Origin: Pseudovibrio axinellae
GTDB lineage: Bacteria; Pseudomonadota; Alphaproteobacteria; Rhizobiales; Stappiaceae
Assembly (NCBI RefSeq): GCF_900110875.1
Contig: NZ_FOFM01000015.1
Coordinates: forward strand, 1-64,000
Direction of reading: 5' to 3'
Length of the DNA: 64,000 nt
Shown: in pieces, positions 44,169 to 52,718 of the stretch
Layout: each line of letters opens with the position of its first letter
How positions within the stretch are numbered: position 1 is the stretch's first letter
Position numbers and translations under genes: made by a program
Notes under the pieces: model-generated
The model's input: the letters and a program-made list of their open reading frames with translations, nothing else
Databases searched by the model: none
Told to the model about the DNA's origin: nothing

Positions 44169-44882
44169 TTGAGCATTTTAATCATCGCTTTTTCAAGCAT
44201 GTTTGCCGGAATATTGTCAGGCATCGTAGGCACTGGATCTTCGATTATCCTGCTTCCAATCCTCGTAATGGTATTTGGCACCAAGGCTGCGATACCCATA
44301 ATGGCTATTGCTGCTTTGATAGCCAATTGTGGCCGCGTATATATCTGGTGGAATGAGATCGATTGGCGCGCTGTCTTCTTTTACGCATTACCAAGCATTC
44401 CAATGGCGGCAGTGGGCGCGAACTTACTCATCGCAATACCAGAGTCTGTCAGCAGCACCATTTTGGGTGTTTTCTTTCTGGCCCTTATCCCGATACGCTA
44501 TGTCTTACGTTCTAGGAACATTGGCTCCAAACCAATTCACTTGCTTTCTGGCGGTGCCCTCATCGGCTTTATTACAGGGCTGGTCGCCTCCTCCGGCCCA
44601 CTCAGCCTAGCGGTCTTTTCATCCTTTGGGTTAGTGAAGAGTGCGTTGATCGCAACAGAGGCTGCAGCTTCCTTGTTCGTCTTTGGCTCCAAAGCGGCAA
44701 CCTTTAGCTATCTAAATGTTATGAGTTACGAAACACTCCTTGGCGGGTTACTCGTGGGTTCGTTTATTAGTGTGGGTACTTTTGCAGCTAAATTCATTTT
44801 GAACAGGCTGAACACCAGGCACCACGACCGCATGATAGACTTTGTGCTGGCTGGATCTGGGCTTTCTATGGTGATCTCTTAA
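44169..44882 (+). CDS. TauE/SafE-family membrane transporter
   Basis: About 237 residues from TTG 44169, preferred because AGAGAGG (44159-44164) is well placed; an ATG at 44103 gives an N-terminus with two Cys and little membrane character. About seven to eight hydrophobic helices. The family motif is LSGIVGTGSSIILLPILVMVFG, with a related copy in the second half (GGALIGFITGLVASSGPLSLAVF). TauE/SafE carriers export sulfite, sulfoacetate or similar organosulfur anions. It is 190 bases past tssA on the same strand, and I see no functional link to secretion. Confidence 0.8.
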   Translation: MSILIIAFSSMFAGILSGIVGTGSSIILLPILVMVFGTKAAIPIMAIAALIANCGRVYIWWNEIDWRAVFFYALPSIPMAAVGANLLIAIPESVSSTILGVFFLALIPIRYVLRSRNIGSKPIHLLSGGALIGFITGLVASSGPLSLAVFSSFGLVKSALIATEAAASLFVFGSKAATFSYLNVMSYETLLGGLLVGSFISVGTFAAKFILNRLNTRHHDRMIDFVLAGSGLSMVIS

Positions 44883-45326
44883 AGCAATCGCTGGGTAACC
44901 TTCTGGCGACAAGCAAACAAGAAAATACAAGCTATATGCCCGATCAAAATTCTTGTGAATGACACCTGCGACAAATCGCGTAGTTTTTAGAACTAATTTA
45001 AACAGGCCCGGTCGCAAGCATCTCATATTTCATCGAATAAATGGTGTAATTGTGCGCTTTTTGAGCGTTTGAAAGGCCTAGGCTTCGTTTTTGCAAACAA
45101 GGCGTGAGCAGGTTTGGCAAGAGGCCGGCAAACGACTATTGCCTGTGCTGCGATACAGTTACTGAATTTCTGCAATGCTCGTAAACCTCCAACACCTTCA
45201 GAAAAGCCACGCAGGATATCGATTGAACGATGTATCCGTCTCACAGTGTCAATACGTGCCCTCCACAACCTAATTGTAGGAGGGAGCGGCAAGACACGGG
45301 GAAGCCATTTGAGCGCCCCCGGCAGT
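44883..45326. other. Intergenic region, no supported gene
   Basis: Frames are open on both strands between 45023 and 45355 (a 110-codon frame on the minus strand and an extension of the next gene on the plus strand), but neither resembles a protein family and they overlap each other. I call neither. No clear promoter. Confidence 0.35.
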
Positions 45327-46748
45327 ATGAAAGATCGCTCGACTTTAATGACCAAAGCTTATTTAGAGGACATCATCCAAAACATGGATGACACCAGAGA
45401 AGTTCCCGTTCGCAAGCTTCCATTTTGGAAAAATCTGTTCAGGTTCCGCGACCCGGCTCAATGGGTAATCTACATGATCATTTTTGCTCCAGCTGGTCTG
45501 GCCTTTTGGGCGGCAGGTGATGGCCTGCTTTTTCGTTCCCTACTGTTTATGGCTCTGGTTTTATGGCTTGCGCTGACGGCTGCACACCGCAGGGAACCTG
45601 CAACCGAGCTGGCCAAATATCACAAGGTAAGAGGTAATGAGCCGCTTTCAAAGGAAGAAATACAGGCAGTCAACTTGTGTGCCCGGTTCATTTACAGAGA
45701 CATGGGGTGGTACCACACCCTTGAGGCTGGACCGTTTTGTAACAACGCCCAGCTTGCGAAAGATCCAGTTAACGATATTGAGTTCAAATTTCTAAAATTC
45801 TACTTTTCCGATAGTCGCGCAAAAATGCTCAAAAACGATTGGGGCCTCTCAGGCCGCAAAAGCACTTTAGATATGCTGGAAAAGCTGTGCCTTGGTCGCC
45901 AGCATCGCACTGCTATCATCAACAATATCGATCAAGACGGACTTGACAGAATTTACAAGTTCATGACGCAAGAAAGCGAGATGGACCCAGCTGAACTGCA
46001 TCGCGTGATCTTTGATGACGAACAAGAGTTTGGCGTTGCATCGCTCGCAGCTGAGAGAAAGGTCTTCTCAACGCTAAAGATCAGCGAAAAGGAACTGCAA
46101 ACGTATATCACAGAAATGCTTCAAGATTTTGGAAATACGCAACCTGTGCTCGTGATGGGAATGGACTTAAAGTCCAAGATCTTGACCTATGCTCGACAGC
46201 TCGGCAGAGAAATATTCAAAAGCGACCTCAAGCATATCTACAATATGCCAGCAGAGGCTATTGAATACATTTTCAAACCACAGGGTCGGCATGGCATCAT
46301 CCCGCTGGGTTGGGCCTACGATATTTCAAGAGGGGTCTTCGTAACACGCTCTGCTTATATGGCCGGGTATCTGACAAAAGAAGACGCTTGGGAACAGCTG
46401 CATAACTTCCGGATGATTGCAGCGGAAGTTTTCGACAGTTGGGAAAGCTTCTTTTGCAGCGAGGTGCTAGGTTATTATGCATGGTATTCGGGTCATTCAA
46501 GCGCCGACGAGAGTACCAATGCAGCCCAGCAGACTGCGCAAAGCGTGCTCGGTGCTCTGAAACAGCAGTTCCCAATCAGTAATCAGGTTGATTGGCCGGA
46601 GTCGACACAAGAGAGCCGCGCCATGATTGACGGCCTCATCGCGCAAGATGGTGCAAATCCGTTCTTCCGACCAGAAACGCTTGAACCTAGTCTGGCCCAG
46701 CAACCAATACCTGATATTTCAGCAGGTGCAGGTGCTACACTCCACTAA
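45327..46748 (+). CDS. DUF1266 membrane protein downstream of the T6SS
   Basis: About 473 residues from ATG 45327 (ATG 45348 is also possible; neither has a strong ribosome-binding site). Two hydrophobic segments (VIYMIIFAPAGLAFWAAG and SLLFMALVLWLALTA, about residues 45-85) are followed by a helical region. The DUF1266 domain starts at about residue 330 (PLGWAYDISRGVFVTRSAYMAGYLTKEDAWEQL, then AEVFDSWESFFCSEVLGYY). DUF1266 proteins are often found near T6SS or toxin genes, with unknown function. It ends with a proline- and glutamine-containing tail. Position after tssM-tssA suggests a T6SS accessory or effector-related role; this is inference. Confidence 0.72.
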   Translation: MKDRSTLMTKAYLEDIIQNMDDTREVPVRKLPFWKNLFRFRDPAQWVIYMIIFAPAGLAFWAAGDGLLFRSLLFMALVLWLALTAAHRREPATELAKYHKVRGNEPLSKEEIQAVNLCARFIYRDMGWYHTLEAGPFCNNAQLAKDPVNDIEFKFLKFYFSDSRAKMLKNDWGLSGRKSTLDMLEKLCLGRQHRTAIINNIDQDGLDRIYKFMTQESEMDPAELHRVIFDDEQEFGVASLAAERKVFSTLKISEKELQTYITEMLQDFGNTQPVLVMGMDLKSKILTYARQLGREIFKSDLKHIYNMPAEAIEYIFKPQGRHGIIPLGWAYDISRGVFVTRSAYMAGYLTKEDAWEQLHNFRMIAAEVFDSWESFFCSEVLGYYAWYSGHSSADESTNAAQQTAQSVLGALKQQFPISNQVDWPESTQESRAMIDGLIAQDGANPFFRPETLEPSLAQQPIPDISAGAGATLH

Positions 46749-46770
46749 ACATCTAATCGCAATGAAACGG

Positions 46771-46798
46771 TGGATCTGGCAATATTCAGCCAGATCCA
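46771..46798. repeat. Perfect 10-bp inverted repeat
   Basis: TGGATCTGGC (46771-46780) and GCCAGATCCA (46789-46798) pair perfectly around an 8-base loop, 22 bases after the DUF1266 stop. No T run follows, so it may act as a Rho-assisted terminator or RNA-processing hairpin upstream of the next gene. Confidence 0.6.
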
Positions 46799-46819
46799 TC
46801 GCCATACCGGGGGCTCTTG

Positions 46820-47434
46820 ATGCAGGTACATGAGTACATTGCGAACTGGGATAAACAGGAGTTCGCCAGTTTTGACGTTGCTCCGTGGGTCCTGACATCC
46901 AACGCTGAGCAGATGGTCCATCGTTTGATCAAGCGTATAGATGGTCCGTACAAAAAAGAAAACGGACAGGCTATTCATGAAACCGCAACGATTGAAGACG
47001 GGGCAGTTTTGAAAGGGCCTGTCATCATTGGGCCCAATGCCTTCGTTTCTTCTCGTTGTTATTTGCGAGGCGGAGTTTTCTTAGGCAAAGGTTGCGCAGT
47101 TGGGCCGTTTTGCGAAGTTAAATCCAGTTTCATGTTGAACGGATCAAAGTTAGCTCACCTGGGTTTTATCGGAGATACGATCTTGGGCGAAGGCATCAAT
47201 CTGGAAGCTGGCGTGGCGGTTGCAAACCATCGCAACGAATGGAAAGACAAAGAAATCAAACTTGTACGAGATGGACGGGCAATCTCAACCGGAGTGAGCA
47301 AGTTTGGGGCACTCATCGGAGACGACTGTAAAATTGGCGCAAACTCTGTACTTGCCCCAGGGACCCTGCTGCCGCCCGGCACCATCATACCGCGCCTGTC
47401 TTCAGTAGATCAGCAGGTAGATCACCTAAGCTAG
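46820..47434 (+). CDS. Left-handed beta-helix (hexapeptide) transferase-like protein
   Basis: 204 residues from ATG 46820, preceded by CCGGGGG. An N-terminal ~55-residue region is followed by hexapeptide turns: ETATIEDGAVLKGPVIIGPNAFVSSRCYLRGGVFLG, then VGPFCEVKSSFMLNG and IGDTILGEGINLEAGVAVANHRNE, and later FGALIGDDCKIGANSVLAPGTLLPPGTII. This resembles the C-terminal acetyltransferase part of GlmU/UDP-sugar enzymes, without a nucleotidyltransferase domain. HRNEW matches the GlmU-type substrate loop. It may acetylate a sugar; the substrate is unknown. It overlaps the convergent kinase gene by 4 bases. Confidence 0.82.
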   Translation: MQVHEYIANWDKQEFASFDVAPWVLTSNAEQMVHRLIKRIDGPYKKENGQAIHETATIEDGAVLKGPVIIGPNAFVSSRCYLRGGVFLGKGCAVGPFCEVKSSFMLNGSKLAHLGFIGDTILGEGINLEAGVAVANHRNEWKDKEIKLVRDGRAISTGVSKFGALIGDDCKIGANSVLAPGTLLPPGTIIPRLSSVDQQVDHLS

Positions 47435-48048
47435 TAGGCAGCGATAATCATCTTTCTCGCACCAAAATTCCTGTTTTTTAAAAGCTCTGATAAAATCAAT
47501 TTTGCGCATTCGTCAGGGCTTTTACGAGCGGTATCTATCTCCAAATCATAAATACCCGGCTTGTGAACCTCTTCCTGCCAAAGAAGAATGGGTTTGGGTA
47601 TCTCGCCATCAGCACATTGAGTGAGATAAGGGCCTTCGCTATGTAACCGCCGTTCCAAGATATCGTCTAGCGGACAGAAAACGCCAACAATCATAACTTC
47701 AATGTCTTGTAGCTCGCGCAAGCAAAGTGCCCAATTGCCGTTTAAATTAACATAGCTGTCATGATGCCCAACGTCTGCGATAACGTTAAAACCAAGGTTT
47801 GCATGGGCAGCGATGCTCTTGTAAAGCGCCAGATAGGAACGCCCTACAAAATCTTCCAAGTCCTTTCGCTCTCCTCCCGGGCGCAATCCTATACCGGGCT
47901 GCATTTTTGCAGGGGTTACATGTCGAAGGATTGCGTCGATACCAAGGTTCATCCATGGGCTATCTGCTTGCGCCTGAAGGGCGCACGCCACACTACTCTT
48001 GCCTGCTCTTGGGGCCCCATTGAGCAAGACCACTCGGCCAGTCTGCAT
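47431..48048 (-). CDS. Chloramphenicol phosphotransferase (CPT)-family kinase-like protein
   Basis: 205 residues, P-loop kinase fold. Walker A NGAPRAGKSSVA is at residues ~10-21; GIDAILRHVTP and the VIADVGHHDS segment (about residues 89-98) follow the CPT pattern, and LDDILERRLHSEGPYL lies in the LID region. The family phosphorylates small alcohols such as chloramphenicol, and many members have other, unknown substrates; resistance should not be assumed. It is convergent with the acyltransferase gene with overlapping stops. No operon partner. Confidence 0.82.
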   Translation of the reverse strand: MQTGRVVLLNGAPRAGKSSVACALQAQADSPWMNLGIDAILRHVTPAKMQPGIGLRPGGERKDLEDFVGRSYLALYKSIAAHANLGFNVIADVGHHDSYVNLNGNWALCLRELQDIEVMIVGVFCPLDDILERRLHSEGPYLTQCADGEIPKPILLWQEEVHKPGIYDLEIDTARKSPDECAKLILSELLKNRNFGARKMIIAAY

Positions 48049-48350
48049 TTAACAACCTTTCTCACGGTTTCCACACATCGCCAACCAGCACATAGACATT
48101 GTATAAAGACCTGCGATGGCTCGCTGGTGCAAAGTTTTGAACGCACGATGTGCTGCCGAATGTGCTGTCTGACATTAACTGGTCGCTAAGCTCAGTAGAA
48201 AAAAGACCGCGGTTCTAGAAAGACAGCAAGCTCCCTTAGCCTTTCAAGATGTAGAATTCGGCGCGGACTTCCCAGCGGGTTAAAGCGCTGCGTCGCAAAC
48301 ATTGTGCTAGCCGCAGCTGATCATTTCAACAAAATATTGAGATCGCCATC
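48049..48350. other. Divergent intergenic region, nothing recognised
   Basis: About 300 bases between the CPT-like gene (minus) and the exported propeller gene (plus). No coding pattern on either strand and no convincing promoter pair. It presumably carries the promoters of both genes. Confidence 0.35.
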
Positions 48351-50300
48351 ATGCATGTCCTGCTCAATTCATCACTTGCCAGTCTGCTGGGCCTCCTAAT
48401 CGCAACCAGCGCTGTTGCTAAGACAATCGACTTTACCGTCGAAGCCGCAAGCGAGCCAGTTGCTGATGCAACCGTCACCATATGGAGGGTATCAGCTGGT
48501 GGCGCTCCCCAAAAAGCAGCTAGCGGGACAACTGACAGCGACGGCAAGTTTTATGCAGATATCTCTGGGCAGGACAGTTACTTTTTTGCGACCGCACAGT
48601 CTGGAAAACTCAGCCTACTTACCGCACTGGGAAACACGCTCTCTGTGTCATACCGGGTGAATGAACTCACCACAATTGCGTCTGTTTTTACGCACGCACA
48701 GTTTATCTCAGGCTCGACGATTAGTGGCCCCACGGTGGCGCTTGCAATCGCATCTGGAAATGTACCCAACTTCGTTAACCTCAGCACAGGTGGGTGGGGC
48801 GAAGTCTTGTTAGACCCAAATAACAGCACAGAATCTGAAACGCTCAGCCGAATAAACACGCTGGGTAATCTTGTTTCGCTTTGTGCGATCCCGGGCAAGG
48901 AGGAACATTGTGATCAGTTTCTCAAATACGCAGGAGAAACGGCCAACACACTGGAGGCTATAACCGCAATCGCGAAGGCGCCCTGGAGGAAAGCAGAGGC
49001 ACTTTTTAAAGTGTTTACCCAAGCCTTCACTGTGCCAGAATCTACAAATCCTCAAGCGCGGCGGGCTGGTGTTACATATCTTCCATATCTCATGTATGCC
49101 CCTGATGATTTTTCGTTATCTCTCCGTTTTTCTGGTGGAGGTGTATTCAGTGCTGGCCGTCTTCAGTTTGACGCCACCGGCAACATGTGGTCAGGCCAAA
49201 ACTGGATGCCGGGAACTCAGGCAGGCTCCGTCAACGGAATTGGAGGAGGCCTCGCAAAGCTCAGCTCAAATGGTGCGGCGATTTCACCACCAATTACCGG
49301 ATACACCGGCATGTCAGTGGATGGCGTGGGCTGGGGAACTGCGGTCGATAACGAGAAGGTCTGGGTCTCATCCTTCAATAGCGTAATAGGCGTTTTTGAT
49401 CTGGATGGCATTCCGCTAGGGCCTCAAGAAGGCATCACACTTGGGAATACGATTGGTGAGGGACAGGGCATAGCAATTGCACCCAACGGGGATGTCTGGG
49501 TTGCTGATGCCACAAAAGACCAGTTGGTTTTGTTTCCACACGGAGACCCTGCAGATGGCCGTATCGTTAACGTCGACCAGCTCGCAGCGCCCTTCGGTGT
49601 CATAGTCGACAACGATAACATTGTCTGGGTCACCAACTCCCAAGGTTCATGGGTTACCAAATTTCCAGCTGAGCAGCCAGAAAAAGCTGAACGGATTATT
49701 CTTGGCGCTGGCTTGAGAGGAGTGGATATCGACTCGCGCGGCAACGTATGGGTTGCCTCCAACATGAGCGCTAGTTTTCCGCCTCCAAGGTTTCCATCGG
49801 GCCCAAGCACAATCATGAAAGAGTTTGAGATTGCCTATACAAATTTTCTCATTAACAGCAATTTGGTTCCAACCGGCCATATCTCACTGATCACAGCTGA
49901 GGGCAACACGTTCAGCTTTAAAGGTGCACAAAATCAAATCAACGCACCCTGGGGTATCTCGCTTGATGGAAATGACAATGTTTGGGTTGGTAATTTCCTA
50001 GGCGAAAGCTTGCTATATTTTTGCGGCGCCACGGGCCAGTGCCCAGAAGGATACTCACGCGGGGACCTCATCCATAACTATCAATCTGGCACCGTGCAGA
50101 AGGTAACAGATGCAGCGATAGACTCCGCAGGAAATGTATGGGTCGCAAACAACTGGAACATAGGAAGCGCCGTGGTTGAACGTGACCCTGTTCGCCGTGA
50201 CTCAACTAAAGGAGGCGGATCAGGCATTACAGTGTTTTACGGCATTGCTTCACCAGTCGCGACTCCAAAGATAGGGCCAGCACGCCCGCTTGAGCGCTAA
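48351..50300 (+). CDS. Exported beta-propeller (NHL/SMP-30-like) protein
   Basis: 649 residues. Sec signal peptide MHVLLNSSLASLLGLLIATSAVA, with likely cleavage before KTIDF. Residues ~25-90 look like a carboxypeptidase-regulatory-like (transthyretin-type) beta domain: VADATVTIWRVSAG and GTTDSDGKFYADISG. The C-terminal ~400 residues form a propeller with repeated blade motifs: GNMWSGQNWM, GDVWVADATKD, NIVWVTNSQGS, GNVWVASNMSA, DNVWVGNFLGE and GNVWVANNWNI. This is the Trp-Val repeat seen in virginiamycin B lyase and NHL proteins. There is no catalytic signature. Probably periplasmic or secreted, binding or sensing an unknown ligand. Monocistronic. Confidence 0.78.
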   Translation: MHVLLNSSLASLLGLLIATSAVAKTIDFTVEAASEPVADATVTIWRVSAGGAPQKAASGTTDSDGKFYADISGQDSYFFATAQSGKLSLLTALGNTLSVSYRVNELTTIASVFTHAQFISGSTISGPTVALAIASGNVPNFVNLSTGGWGEVLLDPNNSTESETLSRINTLGNLVSLCAIPGKEEHCDQFLKYAGETANTLEAITAIAKAPWRKAEALFKVFTQAFTVPESTNPQARRAGVTYLPYLMYAPDDFSLSLRFSGGGVFSAGRLQFDATGNMWSGQNWMPGTQAGSVNGIGGGLAKLSSNGAAISPPITGYTGMSVDGVGWGTAVDNEKVWVSSFNSVIGVFDLDGIPLGPQEGITLGNTIGEGQGIAIAPNGDVWVADATKDQLVLFPHGDPADGRIVNVDQLAAPFGVIVDNDNIVWVTNSQGSWVTKFPAEQPEKAERIILGAGLRGVDIDSRGNVWVASNMSASFPPPRFPSGPSTIMKEFEIAYTNFLINSNLVPTGHISLITAEGNTFSFKGAQNQINAPWGISLDGNDNVWVGNFLGESLLYFCGATGQCPEGYSRGDLIHNYQSGTVQKVTDAAIDSAGNVWVANNWNIGSAVVERDPVRRDSTKGGGSGITVFYGIASPVATPKIGPARPLER

Positions 50301-50447
50301 CAAAAGCGGCAAAAAAACAGAGTGATCGGATAAACTTTCAGATCGCAACCTAACTTTGTTGCGATCTCGTCAATAAACTGTTGCTTAGTGAGTTGCTTTA
50401 GATCTAAAACAACGCAACAGATAACAAATATTTCTCCTAAGAAAACT

Positions 50448-50906
50448 ATGTCACATAAAGTTACGAACCAAACTCTTGCCACTCAGCGCGTGCGCCTGTG
50501 GTTGCACATGCTTAAAGCCGTCCGCACTGTAGAAAGTGCCTTGCGCGAGCGGTTGCGTAAGCATTTTGAGATGACACTCCCGCGCTTTGATGTGATGGCG
50601 ACGCTTTATGCAGTGCCAGAAGGGCTTCGCATGACTGAATTGTCAGAGCAGCTCGTGGTGTCTAGCGGCAACGTCACAGGCATCGTCGAAAAACTCGTTG
50701 AAGACGGTCTGGTAGAGCGTCAAAGCATGGAAAATGACCGTCGCGCCCATCTGGTTAAGACCACGGATAAGGGGCGTAAGTTGATGGAAGAAGCAACCAC
50801 CGCGCATCGCGCCTGGGTCGACGAATTGCTCAATGAAGTTTCTGAGCCCGACGTTGCACGCGCGATTTCGATCATGCTGGATATTCGCCACGCCCCGCGC
50901 GGTTAA
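50448..50906 (+). CDS. MarR-family transcriptional regulator
   Basis: 152 residues from ATG 50448. Winged helix-turn-helix of MarR type: FEMTLPRFDVMATLYAVPEGLRMTELSEQLVVSSGNVTGIVEKLVEDGLVERQSMENDRRAHLVKTTDKGR, with the wing residues ERQ-x-x-x-NDRRAH. It sits next to the 3' end of the peptide-ABC/iorAB operon on the opposite strand and may regulate it; the operon contains its own MarR gene as well. A frame extending upstream to 50388 is non-coding. Confidence 0.9.
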   Translation: MSHKVTNQTLATQRVRLWLHMLKAVRTVESALRERLRKHFEMTLPRFDVMATLYAVPEGLRMTELSEQLVVSSGNVTGIVEKLVEDGLVERQSMENDRRAHLVKTTDKGRKLMEEATTAHRAWVDELLNEVSEPDVARAISIMLDIRHAPRG

Positions 50907-50934
50907 TAATTCAAGCAGTTTTGCGTTACTATAA

Positions 50935-50962
50935 AAACGGCCCGCCGCCAGGCAGGCCGTTT
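50935..50962 (-). terminator. Bidirectional terminator between marR and the ABC operon
   Basis: AAACGGCC (50935-50942) pairs with GGCCGTTT (50955-50962). On the minus strand the stem runs into TTTTTATAG, a strong termination signal for the long operon whose last gene ends at 50992. On the plus strand the T run is weaker. Confidence 0.8.
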
Positions 50963-50991
50963 CTCAATACATTCTGACAGATCTGCGACCC

Positions 50992-51852
50992 TTACACTAT
51001 TTCGTCAAACCAGCTTTCATCAATCCTCGGCAGCGGGATGGCTTTGATAAGCCGCTTCGTTACCTGCGAACTTGGTTGGTCGAAAACATTATGTACCGGT
51101 CCCATATCAACAATCTCCCCATGATTGAGCACAACAAGGTCGTCACAAAGATGGCGGATCACGCTCAGATCATGGCTGATAAAGGCAACTGTCAGGTTCA
51201 TTTCCCGCTTCAGCTCCTGCAACAGCATGAGTACTTTTGCCTGACTTGAAACATCCAGGCCAGAGACAATTTCGTCAGCCAGTATGAACTTGGGCTTTAC
51301 TGCGATCGCACGGGCAATTCCGACGCGTTGTCGCTGTCCACCAGAAAGCTCGTGTGGGTACCGGTCAGCAAAGGCGGCGCCCAACTTCACATGTTCCAGC
51401 GCCTCCAAGGCGTCTTTACGTGTGCCCCCCAATCCATAGCGGCGCATGGGAAGTGCTATGATCTTCCACACAGGATGACGTGGGTTCAACGATGACATCG
51501 GGTCCTGAAAGATCATTTGCAGATCTCGGCGAATAGGGCGCAGATCTCGCTGATCCATCTGCGCAATATTCACGCTATTATAGAGGATTTCCCCTGAATC
51601 GGGTTTTAGCAAACGGACCAGTGCGCGACCCAGAGTCGTTTTACCAGATCCGCTTTCCCCCACAAGCCCGGTTATGCACCCTGCCTTTAAATCAAAACTT
51701 ACACCCTTCAAAATCTCGATACGCGGAGCTACCCTTAGAAGTGGTTTATGAGCATAGTCTGGATACGATACACTCAGCTTTCTGATGGAAAACAAAGCTG
51801 CATTGCTAAGGTCCCCAGTTTGGGAAGAACGCTCTAGTGTCAAATCACTCAT
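50992..51852 (-). CDS. ABC transporter ATP-binding protein, DppF/OppF-like
   Basis: 286 residues. Walker A GESGSGKTT (residues ~64-72), the ABC signature LSGGQRQRVGIARA, Walker B FILADEIVSGLD and the following H-loop (FISHDLSVI). Full-length NBD of the oligopeptide/dipeptide class, including the DppF-type C-terminal region. It pairs with the next NBD to power substrate import. Overlaps the DppD-like gene by 4 bases; last gene of the operon. Confidence 0.93.
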   Translation of the reverse strand: MSDLTLERSSQTGDLSNAALFSIRKLSVSYPDYAHKPLLRVAPRIEILKGVSFDLKAGCITGLVGESGSGKTTLGRALVRLLKPDSGEILYNSVNIAQMDQRDLRPIRRDLQMIFQDPMSSLNPRHPVWKIIALPMRRYGLGGTRKDALEALEHVKLGAAFADRYPHELSGGQRQRVGIARAIAVKPKFILADEIVSGLDVSSQAKVLMLLQELKREMNLTVAFISHDLSVIRHLCDDLVVLNHGEIVDMGPVHNVFDQPSSQVTKRLIKAIPLPRIDESWFDEIV

Positions 51853-52718
51853 GAAAGCCTCTCCCTCATTTGGGCATGCAGCGTTGCAATGACATTGTCT
51901 GGCACAGGCACAAACTTTCCGCCAGCACTGTGATAGTCGGGCGTGGAACGGATCAGTGCCTGTGTGTACGGATGTGATGCGTCGCGTGTGAATACATCGT
52001 GAGTTTTGGAATCCTCCAAGACCCTCCCACCAAACAGAACTGTCAGAGTTTGGCTAACCTGTGCTACCACACCCATATCATGGGTGACGAAGAGAACAGC
52101 GGTTCCTGTATCTTCCTGCAAAAGGCGGACGATCTTAAGGATCTCTTTTTGCACGGTTACATCAAGCGCTGTTGTTGGCTCATCTGCAACAATCAGTGGT
52201 GGACGATTGGCAAAGGCCGCCGCGATCAGAATTCTCTGGCGCATCCCCCCAGAAAGCTCGTGCGGGTAGCTTTTAAGGACGCGTTTGGGATCACGTATCT
52301 TAACCTGGTCCAACAAACTCAGACACCGGTCCTCCGCTTCTCGCTTAGACCAACTGTGTATCCTCACCAGGGGTGTGATGATTTGCGCCCCAACCCTTCG
52401 CACGGGATTGAGCGCTGACAGTGGGTCTTGAGGAATGAGAGCGGCATTATGGGCGACCCACTCGCGTCGCTTTCGCTCAGACAGGAGCGATAAATCCTTT
52501 CCATTGAGGATAATGTGCCCGCTGGACTTGTCGAGTATCGGGGGCAATGTTCCCAATACAGCGCGACCAATCATTGACTTCCCGGCACCGCTTTCACCAA
52601 CAAGTGCCCTCACCTCTCCCGGCTCTACCTGCAAAGAAATGTTATCTAGCACGCGAGTACCACTATGAGAGGACACATTCAGGCCGCTAATTTCAAGGGT
52701 AAATACATTCTGGGTCAT
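51849..52718 (-). CDS. ABC transporter ATP-binding protein, DppD/OppD-like
   Basis: 289 residues. Walker A GESGAGKSM, a DppD-type LIPQDPLSALNPVRRVG segment, signature ELSGGMRQRILIAAA, Walker B LIVADEPTTALD and FVTHDMGVV. The C-terminal DASHPYTQALIRSTPD is typical of OppD/DppD proteins. It forms a heterodimeric motor with the DppF-like subunit. It overlaps both neighbours by 4 bases. Confidence 0.93.
   Translation of the reverse strand: MTQNVFTLEISGLNVSSHSGTRVLDNISLQVEPGEVRALVGESGAGKSMIGRAVLGTLPPILDKSSGHIILNGKDLSLLSERKRREWVAHNAALIPQDPLSALNPVRRVGAQIITPLVRIHSWSKREAEDRCLSLLDQVKIRDPKRVLKSYPHELSGGMRQRILIAAAFANRPPLIVADEPTTALDVTVQKEILKIVRLLQEDTGTAVLFVTHDMGVVAQVSQTLTVLFGGRVLEDSKTHDVFTRDASHPYTQALIRSTPDYHSAGGKFVPVPDNVIATLHAQMRERLS

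Noticed and set aside
45023-45355. 110-codon minus-strand ORF before the DUF1266 gene
   Set aside because: No start signal, no recognisable family, overlaps the next gene's 5' end; chance open frame in an intergenic region.
47431-48048. Chloramphenicol resistance gene
   Set aside because: Fold and motifs fit the CPT family, but most members have other or unknown substrates and there is no resistance context.
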